Below are positions 9,010 through 17,934 of a stretch of 64,000 nt of DNA, in pieces. Every line of letters starts with the position of its first letter. The first letter of the stretch is position 1. A program made the position numbers and the translations under genes. The notes under the pieces are model-generated. The model searched no databases. It saw nothing but the letters and a program-made list of their open reading frames with translations, and was not told the DNA's origin. Source of the DNA: Streptomyces lydicus (GTDB lineage Bacteria > Actinomycetota > Actinomycetes > Streptomycetales > Streptomycetaceae); contig NZ_RDTE01000003.1 of assembly GCF_004125265.1 (NCBI RefSeq), forward strand, positions 1,054,001 through 1,118,000, written 5' to 3'.

Positions 9010-9575
9010 GGTCGCAGATCTGCCCTGTCAAGGACGTTACACGGCAGGCCTCTTGACGCTGGCCTGGGCAGGTTTGTCTGGATGCTGTACGCGTTCGCCG
9101 TCAGCGAGCTTGGCGCGTAGACGGTTGGTAGCGCGCGGGATTGACCGTCAAGGTTGCCGTCGGTGCCTAGCGCGGATCGAGGTCGCAGGGCACGCTGCGA
9201 CCTCCCTCACGTGTCGGCGACCGTGACCTGTACAACCACCGTGCCCATTCTCGTTCGTCTCTGCAGAAGGCGAAACTGGTTATGGGGATGTGCAGCTTCC
9301 GGGCCGTAGGGGCTCAGCGCGAGGGGCCGTTTGAATCCCCTTTGTCACCACCCGAGGGATGGCGCGCTGCAAGAGCGAACCAACTCTCATGAAGGTCACG
9401 CTTGGTCAAGGCGCTGCCGACGGCAAAAGGATTCGTCGCCTCTATGCGATCACCCAACCCGCGGAGTCCCGTTCCGAACTACTGAGCTTGGATGTGTGAT
9501 GTCGGTGCCATCCAGGATCAGCTGCGCGACTGTCGCGAAGGTCCTACGCTGCGCTTCGACGGTCAAGGAGAAGGC
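9010..9575. other. Intergenic region with no supported gene
   Basis: About 570 bases between the APH-fold gene (leftward) and the DUF5946-type gene (rightward). Short frames exist, including one of about 36 codons starting near 9389, but none has a ribosome site or a recognisable family. The promoters of both divergent flanking genes should be here. Confidence 0.4.
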
Positions 9576-10031
9576 ATGGAATCCTGCGTGGAGTGCGGTG
9601 TGTCCGTGGGCCCACGATCCTGTGGCGATCTTTTCCATGCCTTGCTCGCGTTGGACCATGAACGGCAGGCACCGTGGGGGCCGCTGCACGGCGTCTCGGT
9701 CTCTTGCTTCCTGTTCCAGCACCCCAGTCGGCTTCCCGCTGACGGCGGTGCGATGGCATGGGCGCTCCTGCACGCCTATCTCGAAGGCGGCCTCAGCGAA
9801 GTGAATCGGCTTGTCGGTCGGGCTCGTCGTGGCAACTCCCATCGCGTGACGGGCATGCCTTCACGAGTCGCCTGCGAGGCAGCACTGCCGCAACGGAACG
9901 CGCCGCCGCCCCGTTTCTCTGTGACGATCGAAGATGTCGCTGTCGACGGGACGTTCCCCGCCGCAGAGTTCACGGAACGCGTCAGGGCCTGGGCCGCCGC
10001 CACAGTCGACGCGTGGAGCCGCAGCACGTGA
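9576..10031 (+). CDS. DUF5946-type protein with N-terminal Cys pair
   Basis: A 151-residue protein. The ATG at 9576 is preferred over upstream starts because AAGGAGAAGG lies just before it and the protein then opens with a CxxC pair (ESCVECGVS) typical of a small zinc site. The following LFHALLALDHER and CFLFQHPSR segments match the family I know as DUF5946. No enzymatic role is established. It is not coupled to either neighbour. Confidence 0.6.
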   Translation: MESCVECGVSVGPRSCGDLFHALLALDHERQAPWGPLHGVSVSCFLFQHPSRLPADGGAMAWALLHAYLEGGLSEVNRLVGRARRGNSHRVTGMPSRVACEAALPQRNAPPPRFSVTIEDVAVDGTFPAAEFTERVRAWAAATVDAWSRST

Positions 10032-10105
10032 CCGGCCGTGGGCCCGTCGAGGAGGAGGAGCCCACAGCCTGCCTGGGATGCTGAACGTGACATGAGTGAT
10101 GCCGG

Positions 10106-10758
10106 TCAGCCATCCATGGTCAGGCCGGTGCCGGTGAGGCAGCGAGGCGCGTAGTGCAGTACGTGGTTCTCGGGGAGATGGCCGTGCAGTGCACGCCGGT
10201 AGTCGCCGACGACCAGCAGGGCTTCATGGGGTTGATGCCGTTCGGCGAGGCGCCGGGTAAGCAGGCGAAGGAGCGCAGTCTTCCCGGACTCGCTCTCGCC
10301 ATAGATGACCAGGAGCGGATCGGTGTCGAAGTTGACGTAGGCCGGCGCGAGCGCGGTTTCATCGAGGCCCACGGCGAATCCCAGGTCGGTGTTTCGCTTG
10401 CCTTGGGGAGGGCGTCGGCGTGCAGGCGTTCCGGAAGCATGCGCACGGGTGGGCAGATCGGGCCGGACCAGTGGGACGCGACGGCCGCGATCAGGTCGGC
10501 GGAGCGTGCAGTGCCGTCCGCGTGATCGTGCGTGGTGTGGAGGTCATTGGCCTGTCTGTGGGAGCGCGGCGGCATAGCGCAGCCCGCATAGCCGCAGCTG
10601 AGACAACCATGAATGCCGCCCATGATCCTCATGAACGGCGGTGAGCCGGGCAGGAAGAAGTACACCGCGCTACTGACCATCGCCACCATGGGCAGCAGCA
10701 TCAGCACAGCGGACTCGCCCTGGCGCTCAGGCAGTACAGGAGGCGCCTTCAGCTGCAC
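10106..10758 (-). pseudogene. EccC-like type VII secretion ATPase, internally deleted and frameshifted
   Basis: The minus strand first encodes an EccC-like N-terminus: a PPVLPERQG start, then a membrane segment with LLPMVAMVSS and a YFFLPG stretch. After about 60 residues the frame loses meaning. In another frame (from about 10372 down to 10106) it resumes as the last EccC ATPase domain: ALAPAYVNFDTDPLL, a Walker A GESESGKTALL and VVGDYRRALHG. A full EccC has about 1,300 residues and three ATPase domains, so most of the gene is gone. The adjacent mycosin supports the identification. Non-functional as EccC. Confidence 0.65.
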
Positions 10759-10830
10759 GTCGACCTTGGAATAGCAGGGAGCGCCGCACGCAGAGGGCGC
10801 TTGATGGTGATGGTTGCCAAGGTGAGTCGG

Positions 10831-12051
10831 CTACTGCCTCAGGTCGGGGCCGGACGCCCGCCGACTATAAGGAGATGCCGGCGGGACGACGGGACGGCGG
10901 CGTTTGACGACGACCACCGCTACTCCCGCAAGGAGCCCCAGCGCTGCCGCACCAACGACACCCCACACGACGTACGCGGACCGGCCCTTGCCGGCAGACG
11001 CATCCGGAGCTGCTGAGTCAGAAGGGGAAAGTGTCGCTGTGGACGAGGAAGCTGATGGGGCAGGCAGCGGTCCGTTCTTCAGGCCGGCCGGGATGTCCTC
11101 GGTCAGGGCACTGTATGGCCGGATGAAGCCATAGCCGTAGCGCTTGTCGGGAAGCTGGGTTCCCTTCATCGACTCGGGCAACTTGGCTGTCTTCACCAAA
11201 CGATTGGCGATCTGGCCAACCGTGAGCTTCGGGAACTTCGAGCGGAGGAGCGCCGCCGCAGCCGATACGTAGGCCGTGGCATCAGAGGTTCCTGATTCGG
11301 TCTGGTACTGGTGATTCAACCCCGCCGAATAATTGTCCACCCCCGGCGCCGCGAGCAAGTTGTTCGACCCGTAGTTGGACTTTTCCCAGATCCTTCCTGA
11401 CGAATCGACGGCGCCAACTGAGATCACTCCTGGCAAACTCGCAGGATAGTTCGGCTTGCCCACCCCGTCGTTCCCGGCGCCGGCGACAACCACAGCGCCC
11501 TTTTGCTGCGCATACCGCACCGACTCCTCCAGGTCTGGGGCACTGTTGGGGGAGGCCAGGGACAGGTTAATGACCGACGCGTCGTGATCGACGGCATAGC
11601 GGATGGCTTGCGCCACCCCTTTGGTGGAACCGAATTGCAGTTCGCCGTCCACATTGACTCGCAGTGGCAGGATCTTCGCGTCGGGAGCCAGACCCTTGAT
11701 ACCTGCGGCGTCGCGCGGTCCATGTCCATGGCCTGCGATCAAGGAGGCCATCGCAGTGCCATGGACATTGTCCGTTTCATGATCGGCCCGCCCGCCACCT
11801 GAGAGGAAATCCTTTCCGGGCAGTACGTTGCCTACGAGATCGGGGTGGGTACCGTCGACGCCGGTGTCGACGACGGCGACGGTCACCCCGCGGCCCGTGG
11901 ATACCTTCTCCATCGCATCCGCATCGAATGCGGACAAGGCCCACTGGTGATCGCGAATGGAATCCGCGCCAGCCGGAGGTGCCAGCTGTACGCTGCTGAC
12001 CGCGCACAGCAGCGCCGTCCCGCACGTCGCTCTCATCCATCGCTTGAACAT
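10831..12051 (-). CDS. mycP: Mycosin-type subtilisin protease (type VII secretion-associated)
   Basis: A secreted, membrane-anchored S8 serine protease of 406 residues. It has a signal peptide (residues 1-30). The catalytic Asp is in VAVVDTGVDGTHPDL (about residue 63), the His in NVHGTAMASLI (about 98) and the Ser in ESGTSDATAYV (about 270). A Ser/Pro-rich linker and one C-terminal membrane helix (about residues 358-380) follow, with an Arg-rich tail. This is the mycosin architecture, which works next to EccC-type machines. The GTG one codon upstream is an alternative start. It looks intact although its EccC neighbour is not, so it may be an orphan or serve a locus elsewhere. Confidence 0.82.
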   Translation of the reverse strand: MFKRWMRATCGTALLCAVSSVQLAPPAGADSIRDHQWALSAFDADAMEKVSTGRGVTVAVVDTGVDGTHPDLVGNVLPGKDFLSGGGRADHETDNVHGTAMASLIAGHGHGPRDAAGIKGLAPDAKILPLRVNVDGELQFGSTKGVAQAIRYAVDHDASVINLSLASPNSAPDLEESVRYAQQKGAVVVAGAGNDGVGKPNYPASLPGVISVGAVDSSGRIWEKSNYGSNNLLAAPGVDNYSAGLNHQYQTESGTSDATAYVSAAAALLRSKFPKLTVGQIANRLVKTAKLPESMKGTQLPDKRYGYGFIRPYSALTEDIPAGLKNGPLPAPSASSSTATLSPSDSAAPDASAGKGRSAYVVWGVVGAAALGLLAGVAVVVVKRRRPVVPPASPYSRRASGPDLRQ

Positions 12052-12054
12052 CAC

Positions 12055-12689
12055 GCCCCGCCGCTTCCTTCCGAACTATCCGGCTCTGCCTGATGGTTGA
12101 CCAGTCCTGGCCCGTCAGGGTCACCAGCATCCTCAGAAGCCAAGTGTTTATCCACCTGCTGCAGACACCGCAACCGGCCAAGAGCCCCGTCGGGGGTCTG
12201 AGCGTCGATGTCGAGGCCCCCGACCGGGAGGACCGCAGCGAAGCAGCCAATGTGTCGCTCGGCCGGCACCAGCAGTTGGAGACGGGACCCGGCACCGCCG
12301 GCCCGTCGGCATTACCGCAGACGGTATGAGCAGCTTTGCCCAACGACCTCTTGACCAGCGGGTTCCGCTCTTCATGAGCACCACGGTTCGGTGGTCGCGT
12401 TCCCGGCCGCGATCACAATGGAGGTCTCCGGAATGCTTCCACTCCTGTTTGTCACCGCATCACTGCTTCTGCTGTTCATTCGCACCGGCCTCGTCCTAAC
12501 CGCCGTGGCAAGCGTGTGCGTATGCCCGGGTGCCAGCGGCGGCGGGCGCCGGCGGCGCGTCGACCGCGCGCGGCACGCCCATGCGAGAAGGGCGACGATG
12601 ACCTCGATGCGGCATCGCAAACAGAGCGCCGTCCGGGTGCGGTGGCGCTGGACCCGCGAAAACCCTGATGCGGTGGCGCGAGGCGAGAC
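12055..12689. other. Intergenic region upstream of mycosin
   Basis: About 635 bases without a gene I can support. A short plus-strand frame from 12418 encodes one hydrophobic segment but has no ribosome site or known relatives. The mycosin promoter should lie near the left end. Confidence 0.4.
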
Positions 12690-12735
12690 ACACATGAGCG
12701 GGCTGCGACCTTACGGTCGCAGCCCGCTCATGTGT
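12690..12735 (-). terminator. Perfect 21-bp hairpin, terminator of a lost tRNA gene
   Basis: Two 21-base arms (12690-12710 and 12715-12735) pair perfectly around a TTAC loop. The hairpin lies just downstream, on the minus strand, of the tRNA 3' end at 12744-12765. This is the usual position of a tRNA gene terminator. Confidence 0.75.
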
Positions 12736-12743
12736 TAGCTACG

Positions 12744-12765
12744 TGTCCGAGGGGGGACTTGAACC
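12744..12765 (-). other. tRNA 3'-end remnant, probable attachment-site scar
   Basis: The minus strand reads GGTTCAAGTCC followed by CCCCTCGGACA, that is a T-loop, the 3' side of the T-stem and a complete 3' acceptor strand. Immediately 5' of GGTTC the sequence no longer matches a tRNA: the 5' side of the T-stem should be G-rich and is not. So only the 3' end is present. Integrative elements that insert in tRNA genes leave exactly this remnant with the original terminator behind it. On this reading the chromosome lies left of 12690 and the inserted element begins to the right. Confidence 0.5.
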
Positions 12766-13089
12766 ATACGCACATGCCGGTGATGCGGGGTGAATTGCAA
12801 TTGCCGTAACAGCGGTTTCGTGTTCTCGGCAGGCCTCGAACCTGCTCTGCCAAGTGCTTGGCACTCCAGCCGGACTTCTATATTTATCCTGGTCAACGGC
12901 CTGGCGGTAGGGGGTGTAGCAGGGGTTCGGCATGGGCGGGACGGTCCTGGGCCGGCGGTCCCGCCAACGTGTGCCCGCGTCGCATGCAGTGGCAGTGTCG
13001 GGCGCGCGCTGGTGGCGACGCCGCCAGCGGGACCAGTTCATTGTGTGGTCGCGGCGTGCAGGGTGGCGACGGGGGTGAGCTGCCTGCAG
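12766..13089. other. Unassigned stretch between tRNA scar and transposase relic
   Basis: About 320 bases where I see no gene, RNA or repeat that I can support. Confidence 0.4.
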
Positions 13090-13340
13090 ACGAGGATTTT
13101 CGGCTGGGGTGCGGTCCACGAGATCGGGGGGTGTCGGCCTCGACACCCCTTTTCGTGCTCCTGCACGGCCATCACCGCGAGGAACGTGTGGGCGAGCAGG
13201 CGAGCGTGATGTGCCGGTACCAGCCCACGTAGCGGCGGACCTCGTACTGGTCCAGGCTGCACTCGTCCTTCACGCTCTGGAAGCGCTCCTCGATTTTCCA
13301 GCGGCATCCGGGGACGCGGGCAATAGCTTCAGGGCTTCGT
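13090..13340 (-). pseudogene. Transposase C-terminal relic (IS4/IS701-like)
   Basis: The minus strand carries the conserved late part of a DDE transposase: RWKIEERFQSVKDECSLDQY, then VRRYVGWYRHITLA. After a frame change it continues with ARLLAHTFLAVMAVQE. The RWxIEExFQ element holds the catalytic Glu of this group. Both the frameshift and the absence of the N-terminal two thirds show it is dead. No inverted repeats could be found around it. Confidence 0.6.
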
Positions 13341-13533
13341 GACCACGGTCTTCGTCGACTGGCGAGGCACCGCCGGCTGTAGACCAACTCCGACCACGGC
13401 TCAGAGGCGGAGACACTTCCCTCGCCCGCCTGCCGGTATGAAGCATGCCTGGAGGCCAATGAGGTCACTGCCGTCGATCATGGGCGTGGCAAGGAGACCG
13501 TCCGCGTCGTACTGGTCCGTGCCCCTGGCACGC

Positions 13534-14237
13534 TCATGTGCGCCACCCGGAGTGGACACAGTGAGTATCTCCGACCTGCGCGACCCCCACCAGGGCCCAC
13601 GCGGCACGGCACTGCTTGCTGTATACGACTTCCAGGCGTGCTCCAGTGGAGAGTTTCTGCGTGCGGAGTGTTTGTTCTCGACTGGGCATCACGCAGCCCA
13701 TCTCCGTCGGTCCGAACCCTGCACACGCTTGGGCGTGGCATCCGGGAGCAGGCGGTGCGGAGGGCACAAGCTTCGTGGGGTTCTCGGTAGCCGTATGGAG
13801 CAGGGTCATCACCCCGATCGCGGCTGTGAGCCCGACTGCGCAGGTGGCGGCGAGGATCCCCCGATGCCACCGGATGCTCCGTCCGTATGCCGGACCGGGT
13901 GTGCCGTGGTCGCCCGGCCGTTCGTCGTGTGATGGCGGGGCGGCCATCATGGAGGGCGTGGGCCTGTAGGCTCGTCCGCTCCATTCCAGGTCGGCCAGTT
14001 CCCACAGCGCCACCAGACGCCAGCAGGTTCTCCGGCGGCCTTGCACAGTGCCTCGACGGCTTGACGCGGGGCGAGCTGCTTGCCGTTGAGGTAGCGCTCC
14101 CAGGATGACTTGCTGTACGCGGTGCGCTCGGCCAGCGCGGCCATACTCAAGCCCGTGCGGGCCCTGAGCTCGCGTAGCCCTTCGGCCAGCCGCGTGGCAT
14201 ATGGGGATCGGCCAGAAGGCGGTGCGGTGTCCCTCAC
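13534..14237 (-). pseudogene. XRE-type HTH / TM / DUF2690 membrane regulator, frameshifted
   Basis: The start GTG at 14237 overlaps the stop of the upstream peptidoglycan-binding gene (GTGA). The first about 75 residues are an XRE-like helix-turn-helix, with LAERTAYSKSSWERYLNGK. One base then appears to be missing near 14020. The frame changes and continues with LVALWELADLEWSGR, a Pro-rich linker, one membrane helix (GILAATCAVGLTAAIGVMTL) and a DUF2690 domain with four Cys (CHAQACAGF, MGCVMPS, SKQCRAAWA). Related Streptomyces proteins are single chains. The product would be a membrane-tethered DNA-binding protein with an outer domain if the frame were restored. A sequencing error is possible. 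Confidence 0.65.
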
Positions 14238-14756
14238 TTCCGCAGTACCTGCCAGGTGTGCGGGCCCACGACTCCGTCGACGGGCAGACTGGCCTGGCTC
14301 TGTAGGCGCTTGACCGCCCGCGTGGTGTTCGGCCCGTAGGCGCCGTCCACAACGCCTGGGTCGAACCCGTGGTACCGCAGCAGGCACTGGGCCTCCACGA
14401 CATCCCAAACAGGCCCGGAAAGCAGCGCAGTGCTGGTGGTGCTGTAGCCCGCATACAGCCGCCCGTCCTCGCGCTTGACCACACAGTGGTACGTCTTGCC
14501 CGCCTTGTAGGCGAAGGCCCCGCGAGAGGGGGAAGTCGAACCCCCGTGTCTCCACGGCGCGACGACCAGCAACCCGCCAAACAGCCCACCGAGTACCACA
14601 GCCACCAGGACGCCGATCAACGCCGAACGCCGCGTCCTCCGCGGCTTCGGTGGATCTGCTGTCTTCGATGCGTCAGGTTCCTGCTTCCACGCCTCCTCAG
14701 CCACTTCATGAAGCGCCAGAACCCTGTGTCGGATCGGCAACGACGACCCGCCCTAG
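14234..14756 (-). pseudogene. C-terminal half of an XRE / TM / peptidoglycan-binding protein
   Basis: This piece runs from the IS481 boundary to a stop at 14234. It encodes VLALHEVAEEAWKQE, a basic linker, one membrane helix (LIGVLVAVVLGGLFGGLLVV) and a peptidoglycan-binding_1 domain with VVDGAYGPNTTRAVKRLQ and VVGPHTWQVL. It has no start of its own. Read from the IS edge it opens as LGRVVVADPT in one frame and then needs a one-base shift near 14722 to enter the main frame. Its missing helix-turn-helix N-terminus is at 19032-19227, next to the other IS481 copy. Confidence 0.75.
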
Positions 14757-15649
14757 GTGTATTGCCTTGTGAGGTTGGGGACGCGGCTGGCGGGTGGTTG
14801 GCCTTTCAGGGCGGTGTGTCCGCGGTGGTGATTGTAGGTGTGCAGCCAGCCGGGGAAGGCGTCTCGTCGTTCCTGCTCGGAGCGGTAGGGCCGGGCGTAT
14901 GCCCATTCGTCGAGCAGGGTGCGGTTGAAGCGTTCAACTTTGCCGTTGGTCTGCGGCCGGTAGGGCCGGGTTCGCTTGTGGGTGATCCCGGCATCCGCCA
15001 GCGTGTCGCGCCAGTTGTGTGAGCGGTAGCAGGAGCCGTTGTCGGTCAGGACCCGCTCGACGGTGATCCCGGCCTGGGCGAAGAAGGCGTGGGCCCGTTT
15101 CCAGAAGCCGGTGGCGGTTTCCTTCTTCTCGTCGGGGTGGATCTCGCTGTAGGCCAGGCGGGAGTGGTCGTCGACGGCCGTGTGCAGGTAGCTGTAGCCG
15201 GTGCCCGAGCGGGTCTTGCGGCCGGCCTGGCGGCCGAGGACCTTGTGGCCGCCGCCATCGGGGATATTGCCGAGCTTTTTGATGTCGACGTGCACGAGCT
15301 CGCCTGGGCGATCGCGTTCGTAGCGGCGTATGGGCCGGCTGGTGGCCCGGTCCTGATGTGCCAGGCGGGCCAGACCGTAGCGGGTCAGCACCCGGTGCAC
15401 GGTCGAGGGCACCAGGTGTAGCAGGTGTGCGATGCGGGCTGGTCCCCAGCGGCGCAGGATGCGGACCTTGATGATGCGCCGTTCGGTGCGGGTCGGGGTG
15501 CGGCGCGGACTCGTGTGCGGGCGGGAGGACAGGTCCCTCATACCGGCCTCGCCGTGCGTGCGGTAGCGGCCTGCCCACCGCTGGGCGGTGGTGGGAGAGA
15601 CCTGGAAGCGTTCGGCGGCCCGCCGCAGGGGCCAGCCGTCCTCGACCAC
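14753..15649 (-). CDS. IS481-family transposase (left copy)
   Basis: A 298-residue DDE transposase. An N-terminal helix-turn-helix (AAERFQVSPTTAQRWAGRY) is followed by the catalytic core: Asp in LVHVDIKKLG (about residue 120), Asp in VLTDNGSCY (about 200) and Glu in TNGKVERFNRTL (about 238). A longer N-terminus starting PHRNAPLTETGRLRLA is encoded just upstream in another frame. One C seems to have been lost before the codons for CVVEDGW, and both copies share this change. Translation from the GTG at 15649 gives a product lacking about 20 residues. Confidence 0.85.
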   Translation of the reverse strand: MVEDGWPLRRAAERFQVSPTTAQRWAGRYRTHGEAGMRDLSSRPHTSPRRTPTRTERRIIKVRILRRWGPARIAHLLHLVPSTVHRVLTRYGLARLAHQDRATSRPIRRYERDRPGELVHVDIKKLGNIPDGGGHKVLGRQAGRKTRSGTGYSYLHTAVDDHSRLAYSEIHPDEKKETATGFWKRAHAFFAQAGITVERVLTDNGSCYRSHNWRDTLADAGITHKRTRPYRPQTNGKVERFNRTLLDEWAYARPYRSEQERRDAFPGWLHTYNHHRGHTALKGQPPASRVPNLTRQYT

Positions 15650-15828
15650 GCAGCGGCCAGGCGCAACCGTCCGGTCTCGGTCAGGGGTGCATTACGGTGG
15701 GGCACGAGGGCCTTTCTGTTGGTGTAGACGTCGCAATCCACACCGAACCGAAAGGCCCTCACCTGTTCAAGATCCCTCAGCCGAGACCTGCCTCACCTGT
15801 CCACAACCTCCCCGGACAGAACACCTAG
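14753..15828 (-). mobile_element. IS481-family insertion sequence, left copy
   Basis: A 1076-base unit counted with a CTAG at each end, as expected for target duplication in this family. The ends are imperfect inverted repeats of about 27 bases beginning GTGT after CTAG. It is the same length as, and apparently identical to, the copy at 19224-20299 but in opposite orientation. It interrupts the peptidoglycan-binding gene on its left and a P450 relic on its right. Confidence 0.9.
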
Positions 15829-16070
15829 GGAGACGTCCTGAGCCTCATGAAGGTCTTCGGGATGCTGGGCGAACTGGTCGCGCTCAAGCGCGCCGAGCAG
15901 TCCGGCGACGATCTCGCCGCCACGCCGATCGCTGCCCGCGGGACCGCAGTGATGCTCTCACCGATGAGGAACTGCTGGGCACGCTCAACCTGATGACCGC
16001 GGCAGGCGCGCAGCTCACGCCTCACCTGATGGGCAACGCCCTCGCCGTCCAGCCCGACCGCCCCGGCCGG
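15825..16070 (+). pseudogene. Cytochrome P450 relic, middle segment
   Basis: Beginning at the IS edge the plus strand encodes GDVLSLMKVFGMLGELVALK. After a one-base frame change it continues with LTDEELLGTLNLMTAAG and HLMGNALA. This is the region of a bacterial P450 just before and within the I-helix. The normal AGxET of that helix reads AGAQL, so it was decayed even before interruption. The heme-binding end is absent. Its N-terminal continuation is found on the other side of the second IS copy (20296-20400, minus strand). Confidence 0.65.
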
Positions 16071-16661
16071 CGGGAGTTCGTCCAGAAGGGGACGCGGTTC
16101 TCCTCAACTTCGGCGCCGCGGGGTCGGATTCCGACCATGACGGCGAGGACGCCACCGCTGAGGTTGATTTGCCGTGTAGCAATCATCGCGAAATGCTCAG
16201 CTTCGAGAACAGCGTCCACTTCTGTCTGGGCCGCCAGGCAACCGCCCGCTGTTGTGAGTCCCCCCAGTACCCCCGCGCAGCGCCCTCAACAGAGCCTACG
16301 CAGAGTGAGAAGCCGGTGGTCACACCCCTATGCAAACCGCGCAGTTGGTTGGTTGGGTGTTCGTGCAGCCAGCCACTTTTGTATCGGGCGTCAGACTGAC
16401 AACGGCGTCGTCACCGCTACCACATTGTGGGCCGATGAACGCCCGTACTACCCGCTGCACGCCGTGCCCTACGCCCCCGCCCACCACTTCGAAGTCCGCG
16501 ACCTCCGCCCGGAAGGCGCCGCGCTCTTGGTAAGAATAAAACAGCACGCCTGGTTTCTTCTTGACGCGACGGTTAGTTAGCATTGGGCACTGCGCGGAGA
16601 AGCGACCGACCTGTCTGGGGCCGGGGGAGCTGACCACTCTTGCGCGTGTAGGGGGAGCGTT
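16071..16661. other. Degenerate region upstream of the SARP gene
   Basis: About 590 bases of broken sequence. It includes the transposase scrap listed separately at 16386-16490. A minus-strand frame around 16090-16219 has protein-like composition, but I recognise no family. The SARP promoter must lie in the last about 150 bases; AGGGGGAG is its ribosome site. Confidence 0.4.
16386..16490 (+). pseudogene. Transposase internal fragment (IS701/IS4-like)
   Basis: About 35 codons read RQTDNGVVTATTLWADERPY and then LHAVPYAPAHHF. This is a conserved central block of a common Streptomyces transposase group. No start, stop, catalytic core or ends remain. It may come from the same element type as the relic at 13090-13340. 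Confidence 0.55.
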
Positions 16662-17483
16662 GTGGATATCTCTGTATTAGGCGGACTGTCCGTGCGGGAA
16701 AATGGAGTCTCGATCACGCCGTCGGCACCCAAGCCGCGGCAGGTACTGGCACTGATGGCCCTGCGCGCCGACCAGGCTGTGCCGGTAGCGGCGCTGATCG
16801 AAGAACTCTGGGGGCAGAAGCCGCCGCGCAGTGCGCGCGCCACGTTGCAGAAGTACGTGCTGCAGCTGCGGGAGCTGATCACCGCTGCCCTGGTGAGGGA
16901 TGCTGAGGGTGCTCTGCCCCGTACCGCCAAGGACGTGCTCGTGACCATGCCCGGTGGCTACCTGCTTAACAGCTCCGGCGGCAGCAGCGACGTCCGGGAC
17001 TTCGAACGACTCGCAGGTATGGGCTATCGAGCCATGGACGCGAACGACCTTCCCGGCGCTGCACGGCAGTTGGAGGAGGCGCTCTCGCTGTGGAGCGGCG
17101 TCGCGCTCGCTGACGTCCAGACCGGGGCGCAGCTCGTCGTGGAGATCCGGAGGTTGGAGGAGGCCCGACTGTGTGCCATCAACCAGCGTATCGAGGCCGA
17201 CCTTCGATTGGGACGGCACCGCGAGTTGTTGGGTGAACTGACCGTGCTGGTAAGCCGATATCGCACCCACGAGACCCTGCATGGTCAGTTCATGCTGGCA
17301 CTACACCGCTCCGGTCGGCGCATTGAAGCCCTAGAAGTATACCAGCGCCTGCGCCGCGCCCTGATCCGCGAACTCGGCCTGGAGCCCTCCTGTGGACTCC
17401 GACGGCTCCAGGAGACGATTCTGCGGGCCGGGCCCGAGAGTGCGCCGTACGCGCCGGTGTCGCCGACGGCCGTGATCAACTGA
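16662..17483 (+). CDS. SARP-family transcriptional activator
   Basis: A 273-residue regulator of the Streptomyces antibiotic regulatory protein group. An OmpR-like winged-helix DNA-binding domain (residues 1-95, with RQVLALMALRADQAVPVAALI and LQKYVLQLR) is followed by a bacterial transcriptional activation domain (about 100-250), ending with AYQ-like repeats such as ALEVYQRLRRALIRELGLEP. SARPs bind direct repeats upstream of biosynthetic genes and recruit RNA polymerase. The start is GTG with AGGGGGAG about 8 bases upstream. It lies in the segment bounded by the two IS481 copies and about 3.4 kb from rmlA, so it could control the polyketide cluster, but this is inferred from position only. 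Confidence 0.85.
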   Translation: MDISVLGGLSVRENGVSITPSAPKPRQVLALMALRADQAVPVAALIEELWGQKPPRSARATLQKYVLQLRELITAALVRDAEGALPRTAKDVLVTMPGGYLLNSSGGSSDVRDFERLAGMGYRAMDANDLPGAARQLEEALSLWSGVALADVQTGAQLVVEIRRLEEARLCAINQRIEADLRLGRHRELLGELTVLVSRYRTHETLHGQFMLALHRSGRRIEALEVYQRLRRALIRELGLEPSCGLRRLQETILRAGPESAPYAPVSPTAVIN

Positions 17484-17934
17484 CAGGTGTGGTGACGGCG
17501 GTCGCGCGTCCCATGTGTGACGGCACATCAGGTCGAAGGGCCGGCGCATCCCCTGTGCGGTGGCGAAGAGGAGCTGGCCCTGGAACTACCCTGGGTGTAG
17601 GGCCTATCCGTCTCAGTTGTAGGGTCTATCCGCGACCTGTTGGCGATGCCTGGGTATCTCGACCACGGTCGTGATGGGGAGACCCACCGACCACGCCCCT
17701 TCCCCTCATTCGTCTTGTGCCTTGCCCAGGTTTCCAACCGACGGCTACGGCAGATGCAGCTTCCCGAAGCTGGCCGGCATGTGCATATGCTTCAAGTGCC
17801 CCCCTCGGGCACACGTGCGTCTGGCCTCGTGTCGCAGCAGTGGCTGGACGCCCACCCCCGGTTTCACCTGCACTTCACCCCCACCTGCTGGAGTATGAGG
17901 ACACCAGGGCCTGCACGAATCCAACTGGCAGGCA
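17484..17934. other. Gap between SARP gene and secreted-protein genes
   Basis: About 450 bases without a supported gene. It holds the 22-base direct repeat listed separately; the rest shows nothing I can name. Confidence 0.4.
17594..17634. promoter_or_regulatory. 22-base-spaced direct repeat, possible SARP operator
   Basis: TGTAGGGCCTATCCG (from 17596) recurs as TGTAGGGTCTATCCG (from 17618) with one mismatch and an exact 22-base offset, about two helical turns. SARP proteins bind direct repeats on one face of the helix, and a SARP gene ends about 110 bases upstream. Which promoter it would serve is unclear. Confidence 0.3.

Noticed and set aside
12418..12738. Short plus-strand frame with one hydrophobic segment upstream of the tRNA scar
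   Set aside because: No ribosome site or known family, and it runs through the terminator hairpin. Not enough to call a gene.
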